Notes under the pieces: model-generated
Told to the model about the DNA's origin: nothing
Database searches by the model: none
Seen by the model: the letters and a program-made list of their open reading frames with translations, nothing else
Assembly: GCA_003514385.1 (NCBI GenBank)
Contig: DOQR01000008.1
Location: 463-64,462 of the forward strand
Reading direction: 5' to 3'
Source: Oscillospiraceae bacterium
GTDB lineage: Bacteria; Bacillota; Clostridia; Oscillospirales; Acutalibacteraceae
DNA: 64,000 nt
Program-made: the position numbers and the translations under genes
Shown here: positions 1 to 7,765 of the stretch, piece by piece
How positions within the stretch are numbered: position 1 is the first letter of the stretch
Layout of the letters: every line of letters starts with the position of its first letter

Positions 1-82
1 AGAGCGTATAACACACTACACTTTGCGAGCAAAGTCGTGTGCCAAGGGGCAAACCCCTTTGGAAACCCCTGACAACAAAACA

Positions 83-123
83 GGCTGAATATCTCGCACT
101 TTCCCGGTGCTTGATACTCAGCC
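83..123 (-). terminator. Terminator of the small membrane protein gene
   Basis: Read on the minus strand, arms GGCTGAGTATC and GATATTCAGCC pair (one G-U), with an inner GCAC/GTGC stem, and are followed by TGTTTTGTTGT. It lies directly after the stop codon of the gene ending at 125. A second small hairpin (AAGGGG/CCCCTT) lies at about 45-60; nothing else is recognised in positions 1-82. Confidence 0.6.
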
Positions 124-124
124 T

Positions 125-616
125 TTATTTGTTGTCAGCAGCCCTCGTTTCGTGGTCTGCGTGTAGTTCCTTGTAAACTGACCTAAGCGGAATTATAACA
201 TACAGAAAACGGAACAAGAAAGTTAAAAACGGCAGTAAATCCTGATAAGGAGAATAGAATAAAGGGTGTATTACATGATCATATTGCATAGTGATTCGCA
301 TCAAAATCATTGGTACTGCCGATAAAATAAAAGCAGTAAAGAAAGCTTTGAATTTGCGAATTTGCGCTCTCCTTGAAAGATAGAAGAAGAACAGGCTGAC
401 AAAGGCGACCGCCCATATGAAGCGAAACGCGTAAAAGTAAAACATTCCATACTCTGAAATCCTTATGCAGTCATAATAGAAATCGTGCATATGTGTAAAA
501 AAGAAGTTAAATACAGGGCGGAAAAGCTCGCAGACGCAGTATATTATCGCCTGCAGGAACAGCGGCCAAAGAAGCACCTCGAAAATCACAACAAAAGCTT
601 TTTTGTTTTTTTTCAT
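125..616 (-). CDS. Hypothetical four-helix membrane protein (163 aa)
   Basis: I do not recognise the family. From the ATG at 616 the protein has a short basic N-terminus (MKKNKK) and four hydrophobic stretches, roughly residues 6-27, 57-79, 90-109 and 125-147, and it ends in a charged tail. The reading frame stays open up to a TTG at 634, but the ATG at 616 has AAAGGA/GGAG sequences just upstream and gives a normal membrane-protein N-terminus, so I chose it. It is followed by its own terminator and is separated from the hydrogenase operon by a strong terminator, so it seems to be a single-gene unit. Aromatic residues (Phe, Tyr) are abundant. No function is proposed. Confidence 0.6.
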   Translation of the reverse strand: MKKNKKAFVVIFEVLLWPLFLQAIIYCVCELFRPVFNFFFTHMHDFYYDCIRISEYGMFYFYAFRFIWAVAFVSLFFFYLSRRAQIRKFKAFFTAFILSAVPMILMRITMQYDHVIHPLFYSPYQDLLPFLTFLFRFLYVIIPLRSVYKELHADHETRAADNK

Positions 617-732
617 CACTCCACATCCTTTCAATTTCCTTGAGGCGGATAAATGACAATACTTCTGCGCTACAATTATATTTTAACAGAAAGAGTAAAA
701 AAGTCAATCGTGTTTTGATTTTTAAAAAAGTT

Positions 733-773
733 AAAGAATCAATCCCACCTTTGCAGAGCGGGATTGATTCTTT
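733..773 (-). terminator. Terminator of the hydrogenase operon
   Basis: Perfect 14-bp arms (AAAGAATCAATCCC at 733-746 and its complement at 760-773) with a 13-nt loop, followed on the minus strand by AACTTTTTTAAAA. It lies 9 nt beyond the hydA stop codon, so it ends the hydCBA transcript. Confidence 0.85.
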
Positions 774-781
774 GTTTGTGC

Positions 782-2524
782 TTATTTATATTTCGGTCTC
801 GCGACATACGAGGTGTGGAGCACTTCGTGCGCCTTGTGGCTGCCGGGCTCACCGAGGAACTCGGCATAGAGACGCTTGACTGCTTCGCTCTCATGCGACT
901 TGCGCAGGGGCATATCCTTGTCCGCCTCGTAGAGAGCGGCGGCTCTGCGCGCCTTGAGGTCGACGAAGTTGCGCACGACAGCGTGCTGGATCGGCTGACC
1001 GCCGCCGTTGACGCAGCCGCCGGGGCAGCCCATGATCTCGATGAAGTGATAGTCGGCAGTGCCGTTCTTGACCTTCTCCATAATCGTGTTGGCGTTTGCA
1101 AGTCCGCTGACTACGCAGACCTTGACTTCCATGCCGTTGACGGTGTAGGAAGCTTCCTTTATTCCGTCGGTGCCGCGAACCTCGGTGAAGTCGAGGCTCT
1201 TGAGCTCCTCGCCGGAGAGTTTCTCAACGGCGGTTCTCAGCGCCGCTTCCATAACGCCGCCGGTTGCGCCGAAGATAACAGCCGCGCCGGTGGAGTCGCC
1301 CAGAGGATTGTCGAACTCTTCGTCGGGCAGGTGCTTGAAGTATATTCCCGCGCTCTCGATCATTCTGCCGAGCTCTCTCGTGGTCAGCGAGTAGTCAACA
1401 TCCGGATAGCCGGACGCCGCCTGATCGTCGCGCTTGGTCTCGAACTTCTTCGCCGTGCAGGGCATGATGCCGACAACGACGATATCCTTCGGGTCGATGC
1501 CCATCTTCTCGGCATACCAGGTCTTGATTATCGCGCCCGACATCTGCTGGGGCGATTTGCAGGTCGAGAGGTGATCGAGCATATCGGGATAGTAATGCTC
1601 GCAGTATTTTATCCATCCGGGCGAGCAGGAGGTTATCATCGGGAGCACGCCGCCGTTCTGGACTCTGCCGAGGAACTCGTTTGCCTCTTCGACAATCGTG
1701 AGGTCTGCGCCGAAATCGGTGTCAAAGACCTTGTCGAAGCCGAGGCGTCTGAGCGCCGCGACCATCTTGCCCTGAACATTGGTGCCGATGTGCATTCCGA
1801 AGCACTCGCCGAGGGTGACGCGGATAGAGGGCGCGGTGTGAACAACGACGAACTTCTCGGGATCGTTGATAGCCTCGAGAACCTTTGCGGTGTCGTCCTT
1901 CTCATATATAGCGCCGGTCGGGCAGTTGACGATGCACTGACCGCAGGAGACACACGCCACGGAATCAAGCGGTCTCTCGAACGCCGAGCCGATGTGGGTG
2001 TCAAATCCGCGGGCGTTTGCGCCGATAACGGAGATGTGCTGAGCCTGACATGCTGCGACGCAGCGACGGCAGAGAATGCACTTGCCGTTGTCTCTTATCA
2101 TATGGATGGCGGAATCGTCGTATTCGTGAACGGGATTCGCGCCGTCGAAGCGCCCCTCGTCGTCAACGCCGAACTCCTTGCAGAGCTGCTGGAGCTCGCA
2201 GGTTCCGCTGCGGACGCACGAGAGACACTTTCTGTCATGCGTCGAAAGAATGAGCTCAAGGGTCATCTTGCGGCTCTTGCGGACGCGCTCGGTGTTTGTG
2301 AATATCTCCATACCCTCGTTAACGGGGTATACGCAGGCGGTCACGAGCGAACGCGCGCCCTTGACCTCGACCATGCAGATGCGGCATGCGCCAATTTCGT
2401 TTATCTTCTTGAGGTAGCAGAGGGTCGGGATCTCAATGCCGGCCATACGCGCCGCCTCAAGTATGGATATGCCCTTGGGTACGCTCAGGGGCATGTTGTT
2501 TATTTTTATGTTTACCATTTCCAT
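782..2524 (-). CDS. hydA: [FeFe] hydrogenase catalytic subunit HydA of a trimeric NAD-linked enzyme
   Basis: 580 residues; makes or oxidises H2 at an H-cluster in the cytoplasm. In order: N-terminal 2Fe-2S ferredoxin domain (C36, C47, C50, C64), a His-Cys3 4Fe-4S site (H96, C100, C103, C109), two 4Fe-4S sites (C149-C159 and C191-C201), then the H-cluster domain with L1 TSCSPGW near 298, L2 MPCTAKKFE near 354 and L3 EIMGCPGGCVNGGGQP near 497, and a fused small-subunit tail. The ATG at 2524 follows AAGGAGGG; a longer open frame to 2719 runs into hydB and is rejected. It is the last gene of the hydC-ATPase-Fd-hydB-hydA operon, the arrangement of electron-bifurcating or NAD(P)-dependent hydrogenases. 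L1 has Ser where monomeric enzymes have the second of two adjacent Cys. Confidence 0.95.
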   Translation of the reverse strand: MEMVNIKINNMPLSVPKGISILEAARMAGIEIPTLCYLKKINEIGACRICMVEVKGARSLVTACVYPVNEGMEIFTNTERVRKSRKMTLELILSTHDRKCLSCVRSGTCELQQLCKEFGVDDEGRFDGANPVHEYDDSAIHMIRDNGKCILCRRCVAACQAQHISVIGANARGFDTHIGSAFERPLDSVACVSCGQCIVNCPTGAIYEKDDTAKVLEAINDPEKFVVVHTAPSIRVTLGECFGMHIGTNVQGKMVAALRRLGFDKVFDTDFGADLTIVEEANEFLGRVQNGGVLPMITSCSPGWIKYCEHYYPDMLDHLSTCKSPQQMSGAIIKTWYAEKMGIDPKDIVVVGIMPCTAKKFETKRDDQAASGYPDVDYSLTTRELGRMIESAGIYFKHLPDEEFDNPLGDSTGAAVIFGATGGVMEAALRTAVEKLSGEELKSLDFTEVRGTDGIKEASYTVNGMEVKVCVVSGLANANTIMEKVKNGTADYHFIEIMGCPGGCVNGGGQPIQHAVVRNFVDLKARRAAALYEADKDMPLRKSHESEAVKRLYAEFLGEPGSHKAHEVLHTSYVARPKYK

Positions 2525-2544
2525 GCTGTGTTGACCCTCCTTCC

Positions 2545-4356
2545 TTAACCTTTGCTGATTGCCTTGGCGCGCTTGCAGTTTTCCATGCAGACGCCGCACT
2601 TGATGCACTTCGCCGTGTCGATAGTGTACGACGGCAGCTTGTGACCCTCTGCGACATAGTCGGTCTTGCCGATAGCCGAGACGGGGCAGTTTCTGGCGCA
2701 GAGACCGCAGCCGATGCACAGATCCTTGTCTATCTTGAAGCTCAGCAGCGCCTTACATACGCCTGCGGGACACTTCTTGTCGACTATATGCGCTATATAC
2801 TCATCGCGGAAGAATTTGAGGGTCGCAAGGACGGGGTTGGGAGCCGTCTGACCGAGTCCGCAAAGGGAGTTTTCTTTGATGTAATGGGCGAGCTCTTCGA
2901 GCTTGTCCAGATCCTCGAGCGTCGCCTTGCCGGCGATAATCTTTTCGAGTATCTCCTGCATTCTTCTCGTGCCGATACGGCAGGGGGAGCACTTTCCGCA
3001 GGACTCATCAACGGTAAAGTCAAGGAAGAACTTGGCTATATCGACCATGCAGTTGCTGTCGTCCATGACGATAAGTCCGCCAGAACCCATCATGCAGCCG
3101 ATGGCGGTGAGGTTGTCGTAGTCTATCTCGGTGTCCATGAGGCTCGCGGGGATGCATCCGCCGGAGGGTCCGCCGGTCTGAGCCGCCTTGAACTTTCTGC
3201 CGTTGGGGATGCCGCCGCCGATGTCCTCGACAATTTCGCGCAGGGTCGTGCCCATGGGGATCTCAACGAGACCGGTGTGCTTGATGTTGCCGCCGAGTGC
3301 AAAGACCTTGGTGCCCTTGGAGCGCTCGGTGCCCATGGAGGCAAAGCTCTCCGCGCCGTGCAGGATTATCTGCGGGATATTTGCAAATGTTTCGACATTG
3401 TTCTCGGTAGTGGGCTTTCCGAAAAGACCCTTTTCCGCCGGGAACGGAGGTCTCGGACGGGGCTCGCCGCGGTTGCCCTCGATGGAGGTCATGAGCGCGG
3501 TCTCCTCGCCGCAGACGAATGCGCCTGCACCGAGTCTTATATGAAGGTCGAAGTCGAAGCCGCTGTCGAAGATGTTCTTGCCGAGCAGTCCGAGCTCGCG
3601 CGCTTCGTCTATTGCTATCTGAAGTCTCTTGACCGCTATCGGGTACTCCGCGCGGACATAGATATAGCCCTCGGTCGCGCCGGTGGCGTAGCCGCATATT
3701 GCCATAGCTTCAACGATGCAGTGCGGGTCGCCCTCGAGCACGGAGCGATCCATGAACGCGCCCGGGTCGCCCTCGTCGGCGTTGCAGACGACATATTTCT
3801 GATCCGCCTGATTCTTGCGGGTGAAGCTCCATTTCAGACCCGTCGGGAATCCGCCGCCGCCTCTGCCGCGCAGACCGGAATCCTTGACTATCTGGATGAC
3901 CTCGTCCGGGGTGTATTCGGTCAGACATTTTGCAAGAGCCTGATAGCCGTCCATGGCTATGTATTCATTGATATTTTCGGGGTCGATAACGCCGCAGTTG
4001 CGCAGCGCGACTCTCTTCTGCTTTTTATAGAACTGAGTCTCGTTGAGGCTCTTGACGGTGTCGCCGGCGACGGTATCATCGTAGAGCAGATGCTTGACTA
4101 TTCTGCCCTTGATGAGGTGCTCGTCAACTATCTCCGGAACGTCCTCGACCTTTATCTGGCTGTAGAACGCACCTTCGGGATAAACAACGACTATCGGACC
4201 CAGGGCGCACAGACCGAAGCAGCCTGTCCTGATGACCTTGATTTCGTCTGCGAGACCTTTTTCGGCGATCTCCTTTTCAAACTCGGCAATTATTTCTGCA
4301 CTGTGAGAAGAAGTACAGCCGGTACCGCCGCAGACAAGAACGTGTGAACGATACAT
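2545..4356 (-). CDS. hydB: NADH-oxidising flavoprotein subunit HydB (NuoF-like) of the hydrogenase
   Basis: 603 residues; carries FMN and the NAD(H) site and passes electrons to HydA. The N-terminus is a thioredoxin-like 2Fe-2S domain (C9, C14, C46, C50). It is followed by the NuoF core with the Gly-rich GRGGGGFPTGLKW near residue 150, the nucleotide motif GAGAFVCGEETALM, and a 4Fe-4S site (SCGKCSPC plus a later Cys). The C-terminus has a double 4Fe-4S ferredoxin (CIGCGLCARNC and CIKCGVCMENC), which distinguishes HydB from Complex I NuoF. It starts 15 nt after the small 2Fe-2S protein gene, with AAGGAGG before the ATG, and is followed by hydA after 20 nt, so the pair is co-translated. Whether the enzyme bifurcates electrons to ferredoxin cannot be told from sequence alone. 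Confidence 0.95.
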   Translation of the reverse strand: MYRSHVLVCGGTGCTSSHSAEIIAEFEKEIAEKGLADEIKVIRTGCFGLCALGPIVVVYPEGAFYSQIKVEDVPEIVDEHLIKGRIVKHLLYDDTVAGDTVKSLNETQFYKKQKRVALRNCGVIDPENINEYIAMDGYQALAKCLTEYTPDEVIQIVKDSGLRGRGGGGFPTGLKWSFTRKNQADQKYVVCNADEGDPGAFMDRSVLEGDPHCIVEAMAICGYATGATEGYIYVRAEYPIAVKRLQIAIDEARELGLLGKNIFDSGFDFDLHIRLGAGAFVCGEETALMTSIEGNRGEPRPRPPFPAEKGLFGKPTTENNVETFANIPQIILHGAESFASMGTERSKGTKVFALGGNIKHTGLVEIPMGTTLREIVEDIGGGIPNGRKFKAAQTGGPSGGCIPASLMDTEIDYDNLTAIGCMMGSGGLIVMDDSNCMVDIAKFFLDFTVDESCGKCSPCRIGTRRMQEILEKIIAGKATLEDLDKLEELAHYIKENSLCGLGQTAPNPVLATLKFFRDEYIAHIVDKKCPAGVCKALLSFKIDKDLCIGCGLCARNCPVSAIGKTDYVAEGHKLPSYTIDTAKCIKCGVCMENCKRAKAISKG

Positions 4357-4371
4357 TGATTTTCCTCCTTG

Positions 4372-4743
4372 TTATTTGGCGATAGCGCCGACCGTGAATT
4401 CGCCGACGGGGTTGCCGTTGACGAGATGATCGCTGACGATGCGCGCGACCATTTCGGGCGTTACCTTGACATAGGTGACCTTTTCTTTGCCGGGTTCGAG
4501 AACCTCGACTATCGGCTCATACTGGCACATGCCGATGCAGCCGGTCTGCGAGACGGTGACATGGCTGAGATTGCGGCGTGCAATCTCGTCAACGAGTGCG
4601 GTGAGCACGGGCTTTGCGCCTGCCGCGATGCCGCAGGTAGCCATGCCGACGAGCACGCGGGTTGTGTATTCGTTGTCTTCGCGGATATTCATATTGGCCT
4701 TTGCCTTATCTCTTATTGCGTTAAGTTCAGCAAGTGATTTCAT
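4372..4743 (-). CDS. Thioredoxin-fold 2Fe-2S ferredoxin-like protein of the hydrogenase operon
   Basis: 123 residues from the ATG at 4743 (GGGAAAGGA upstream); the frame is open to 4776 but that extension has no ribosome site. It resembles the NuoE/HydC ferredoxin domain, with MATCGIAAGAKP in the middle and QTGCIGMCQYEP later. Only three Cys are present in this core, one fewer than a standard 2Fe-2S site, which from memory is normal for this subfamily; whether a cluster is bound is unclear. It sits between the ATPase and hydB, a position I recall as conserved in clostridial hydrogenase operons. It probably serves as an accessory electron carrier or a structural partner. Confidence 0.85.
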   Translation of the reverse strand: MKSLAELNAIRDKAKANMNIREDNEYTTRVLVGMATCGIAAGAKPVLTALVDEIARRNLSHVTVSQTGCIGMCQYEPIVEVLEPGKEKVTYVKVTPEMVARIVSDHLVNGNPVGEFTVGAIAK

Positions 4744-4782
4744 GGTTATTCCTTTCCCGGCGCCGGGCGCCGTCATATGTTT

Positions 4783-5319
4783 TTAAAGTAGCGCTGTGTT
4801 CTCGTCGATATATTCTTTCATCCACTGCACAACATCCGGATTGTCGAGCGGCACGCCGTCGAGGATATTTTTTATTTCCCGCGTGTCGAGCACGAATTCT
4901 TTTTCGTCGACCGAGCGGCGGTAGATAAAATCCCTGTCGGTGTTCATTGATATGAGCACCGTTACCGTCGAGGTCATGTCCCCGAGAGGAGTGAAGTCTA
5001 TGCTGTCCGAATGAAATACGGCTTTTGTGGAGGTGCCGACGCCTTTTTTTGAGGTTATCTCAAAACTGCCGCCGGTCTGCTCTGCCGCGAGGCGGAACAG
5101 CGGTATGCCCATGCCGACCTTGCGCGTTGTGCGCGTGGTGAAAAACGGATCGCAGACATTTTGAAGCTGTTCTTCGTCCATGCCGCAGCCGTTGTCGGAA
5201 ACCGTGAGCGTGAGAAGATGCTCTTCTCTGCTTTCGCTGACATCTATTGTTATCAGCGACGCCCCGGCTGATATGGAGTTCTGGGCTATATCGAGAATGT
5301 TGAGTGACAGCTCGCGCAT
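4783..5319 (-). CDS. GHKL-type ATP-binding protein (histidine-kinase-like ATPase) of the hydrogenase operon
   Basis: 178 residues. The N-terminal two thirds form a Bergerat ATP fold: the N-box region (LNILDIAQNSISAGAS), G1 box DNGCGMD, and the G2-like GMGIPLFRLAAEQTGG. There is no His-phosphorylation domain, sensor or membrane segment, so it is a stand-alone ATPase related to anti-sigma factors and kinases. The C-terminal third has no known motif. The start lies 4 nt after the hydC stop, so it is translationally coupled. Such ATPases recur in clostridial hydC-hydB-hydA operons; a regulatory or maturation role is inferred from position only. Confidence 0.85.
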   Translation of the reverse strand: MRELSLNILDIAQNSISAGASLITIDVSESREEHLLTLTVSDNGCGMDEEQLQNVCDPFFTTRTTRKVGMGIPLFRLAAEQTGGSFEITSKKGVGTSTKAVFHSDSIDFTPLGDMTSTVTVLISMNTDRDFIYRRSVDEKEFVLDTREIKNILDGVPLDNPDVVQWMKEYIDENTALL

Positions 5320-5323
5320 GGCG

Positions 5324-5824
5324 TTAAGCGTCCAGGTATTTGTCGAGAATGCCGTCTATCTGATCGGGGGTGAGTCTGCCGTAGACATCGTCGTTGATCG
5401 TCATGACGGGGGCAAGTCCGCACGCGCCGATGCAGCGGCAGGCTTCGATGGAGAAGCACGCGTCGTCACTGCACTCGCCGGGGCCGATACCGAGTCTCTC
5501 GCTTATCTTGTCGAGGATAGCCTGCGAGCCTTTGACATAGCAGGCGGTTCCGAGACATACGGAGATGTTGTATCTGCCCTTGGGACTCAGAGCGAACTGG
5601 GCGTAGAAAGTCGATACGCCGTATACCTTCTCGAGCGGAACATCCATTCCCTCGGCTATCATAGCCTGTACCTCGAACGGAAGATAACCGTAGATGAGCT
5701 GAGCCTCCTGCATGACATGCATCAGCAGGCTCTTGTCGCCGTTGCATTCTGCAATAACGGCATTGAGCTTCTCTTCCTGTTCCGGGGTGCCGGAAAAAGG
5801 TATCTTACTGATTTTTTTGAGCAT
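5324..5824 (-). CDS. hydC: NuoE-like 2Fe-2S subunit HydC of the hydrogenase
   Basis: 166 residues from the ATG at 5824, which has TAAGGAGGG upstream; the open frame extends to 5890 without another ribosome site. An N-terminal helical bundle (LIYGYLPFEVQAMIAE) is followed by a thioredoxin-like 2Fe-2S domain with CLGTACYVKG and, about 35 residues later, CRCIGACGLAP, which together give the C-x4-C...C-x3-C ligand set. It is the first gene of the five-gene operon. Length and motifs match the HydC subunit, which relays electrons from the HydB flavin. Confidence 0.93.
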   Translation of the reverse strand: MLKKISKIPFSGTPEQEEKLNAVIAECNGDKSLLMHVMQEAQLIYGYLPFEVQAMIAEGMDVPLEKVYGVSTFYAQFALSPKGRYNISVCLGTACYVKGSQAILDKISERLGIGPGECSDDACFSIEACRCIGACGLAPVMTINDDVYGRLTPDQIDGILDKYLDA

Positions 5825-5900
5825 TTGTAGCCTTTCCCTCCTTAGGTTTGAGAAAAATAACAGATAGGCAAAAAGGGGGTTCCTTTTCACATTAAGAGTA

Positions 5901-5906
5901 ATTATA
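5901..5906 (-). promoter_or_regulatory. Probable -10 box of the hydrogenase operon
   Basis: The minus strand reads TATAAT at 5906-5901, about 77 nt upstream of the hydC ATG. No good -35 hexamer lies 17 nt upstream (TAGCAA is weak). I saw no clear Rex-type palindrome between 5825 and 5967. Confidence 0.45.
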
Positions 5907-5967
5907 TCATGCGGGTCTGAAAATTGCTACAGTTTAAGGAAAAAAATATCGATAAACTATATACCAA

Positions 5968-6702
5968 TTACATACCCTGCAGGCAGTAATTACCTTTCAA
6001 CAGATCAATGACCGCCTGCGGCGATGCGCAGGGGAGTTCGAGCTCGGTGCTCGCCAAGCCGACATTTTCGAGGCAGTGCGCGTCGGATGCGCGCAGAAGC
6101 CTCATTTTTCGGAGCAGCGGATGCTCTTCAACGAGCCTGTCCGCCTGAGCGAAAGCGGACATCTCGGCGTTTGCGAATCTCCAGCTTTCGTCGAACGAGC
6201 CGAGGTTTGCAACCACGCTGAACGACGGGCGGTCAACATGAGCGGGATAGCAGACCCCGCCGAAGCCGGAGACGAGCGGGAAAACCTCACCGATTGAAAT
6301 AAAACTCGCCGTGCTCAGCAGATTCTCCTCGCGCCCGAGAATACCGTCCCTGTCGTCCATTATCAGCTGTTCGCCGAAAATATCGAGCCGATTTTTAATC
6401 TTCGGCAGGCGCTCGGCAACGTAGCCCGAAAACGCGAGCGCGGAATCGACATCAGGAAACAGGCACACGACGTGCACCTCTTCGGAAGTCGTCAGCTCCA
6501 TGCCGGGCACGAAAGTGATTCCGGCTTCCTCAGCCGCACGCGCCGCGGCGGGGCAGTTGAGCGAGGAGTTGTGGTCGGTCAGCGCAAGGATATCCAGCCC
6601 CATGACCTTTGCCATGTTGACAAGGTTATAGGGAGTCATCTCCTCGTCGCCGCAGGGCGACAGACACGAGTGGATATGCAGATCACATAAAAATCCCGGC
6701 AT
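5968..6702 (-). CDS. PHP-domain metal-dependent phosphoesterase
   Basis: 244 residues. The PHP metal ligands are visible: DLHIHSCLSPCG (HxH) at the N-terminus, LTDHN, GMELTT with HVVCLF, YPAHVDRP in the second half and SDAHCLE near the C-terminus. This is the small free-standing PHP type (YciV/RNase AM-like) rather than the polymerase or histidinol phosphatase domains. GGAG lies 9 nt before the ATG. It is upstream of and co-oriented with hydC, with a 143-nt gap holding a separate promoter. I recall PHP proteins beside clostridial hydrogenase operons, but the substrate is unknown. Confidence 0.85.
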   Translation of the reverse strand: MPGFLCDLHIHSCLSPCGDEEMTPYNLVNMAKVMGLDILALTDHNSSLNCPAAARAAEEAGITFVPGMELTTSEEVHVVCLFPDVDSALAFSGYVAERLPKIKNRLDIFGEQLIMDDRDGILGREENLLSTASFISIGEVFPLVSGFGGVCYPAHVDRPSFSVVANLGSFDESWRFANAEMSAFAQADRLVEEHPLLRKMRLLRASDAHCLENVGLASTELELPCASPQAVIDLLKGNYCLQGM

Positions 6703-6904
6703 AATTCGACTCCGAATATTTTTGCTGGCTTCGTTTGAAGTAATAAGTAAAATGTATATGGTATGGGCGGATGTCGCCCGCGGTTTAGCACAAGTTTATT
6801 GACTCGCAGTTTGTATTCGACGCACCGTTGCCGCACAAGCGGTGGGAAAGGCTTATCATAGCCAACTTTTGAAAACAAATTTTATAACACTGTGGAATTT
6901 TATT

Positions 6905-6960
6905 TTGGCTCCCTTGTGTAAAGGGAGATGGCTCGGCGTAAGCCGAGACTGAGGGATTGT
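6905..6960. repeat. Double stem-loop intergenic repeat
   Basis: Two adjacent hairpins: GGCTCCCTT/AAGGGAG and CTCGGC/GCCGAG, followed by ACTGAGGGATTG. I believe closely similar units are widespread between genes in gut Clostridia, but that is from memory and not tested. Confidence 0.5.
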
Positions 6961-7010
6961 GGCACAGAACCGACTGATTTTGTGCTGTTATCTCCGAATT
7001 ATAGCACTTT

Positions 7011-7516
7011 GTAGGGACAGCCCTTGCGGCTGTCCGTTATCGGCGATAGTTCCCAATAGATTTAAACGGATGAAAGCAAACCTGTCTCCCGAACTTTTGC
7101 AAAGTAAAAGCAAGTGACCAAGCCGATTTTTTTAATTAAGCTTCCAATAGCCGCGCCACAGTGTTTGAAGTCTGACTGGGAAATGCGAGGGAACGGCTTG
7201 CGTAGCAAGACGCACGAGCACGCACCCGTTCAAGCTCCAGCGCGTTTGCGTGCGAATGTGCCGAGCCGCCTGTTGAGAGCCACAAGCTATGTACTGCGGC
7301 GCGGCGTTGCCGGGGTCTCGGGGCGTAGCCCTGAGTTTGCTTTTCTTTTGCAGGCGTTTTCTTTTTCAAATAAAAAGAAAATGCCGAAACGCGGGAAGCG
7401 TATATCATTTGATTATAGTGCGTAGCGAAGGTAGAAACCAATTATCAACAATTCAACTTTACTATAATTTTGTATCGGCTACGCCGATATCGGACAGCCG
7501 CAAGGGCTGTCCCTAC
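7011..7516. repeat. 506-bp segment bounded by 35-bp inverted repeats (34/35 match), MITE-like
   Basis: The left arm 7011-7045 (begins GTAGGGACAGCCCTTGCGGC) and the reverse complement of 7482-7516 agree at 34 of 35 positions. The interior has no credible coding frame. Diverged outer arms (6817-6842 and 7607-7632, 23 of 26 matches) lie around it. I found no convincing target-site duplication, so this may be a miniature element or two inverted copies of a dispersed repeat. Confidence 0.55.
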
Positions 7517-7765
7517 GAGGTACGCGGTCTAAAATTTGTGCGAATTTTTGAAAGGCGAGCGATGTTCTCCACTACGGTCAACAACAGACATTTCGAGAAT
7601 TCCGTGCCGCTCGCGCGGCATCGGTGCGTCGAGTCGCCGCACCCTACGAGACCGCGAGCAACAAATTTGTTGATTTTTTGCCTCTTCCGCACAAATCCCC
7701 ACAATACAGCATATTTATACTTCTTATATTATACATGGTTATATCAATAAATCAACACCTATATA

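Larger units (their letters stand above)
6703..7765. other. Gene-free 1.06-kb region built from inverted repeats
   Basis: No open frame here has a ribosome site and protein-like composition. The region contains small stem-loop repeats (6905-6960), a 35-bp inverted repeat pair (7011-7045 and 7482-7516), and an outer 26-bp pair (6817-6842 and 7607-7632). GC-rich segments such as GGGGTCTCGGGGCGTAGCCC near 7311 look like intergenic repeat DNA of gut Clostridia; that comparison is from memory. Confidence 0.6.

Noticed and set aside
764..2548. Long plus-strand open frame (594 codons) opposite hydA
   Set aside because: It is antisense to a full-length hydrogenase gene with all catalytic motifs; it has no protein-family features and no ribosome site. 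GC-rich codon use creates such mirror frames; the same applies to 2641-4347 and 45892-47700.
2525..2719. Extended hydA start inside hydB
   Set aside because: The added 65 residues are basic and unlike any hydrogenase, while the ATG at 2524 has a perfect ribosome site and gives the 2Fe-2S domain its normal start.
5825..5967. Rex (redox repressor) operator for the hydrogenase operon
   Set aside because: No TTGTTA-type palindrome was found around the -10 box.
7289..7750. Open frame of 153 codons in the repeat region
   Set aside because: It crosses the inverted repeat arm, has no ribosome site and no domain-like composition.
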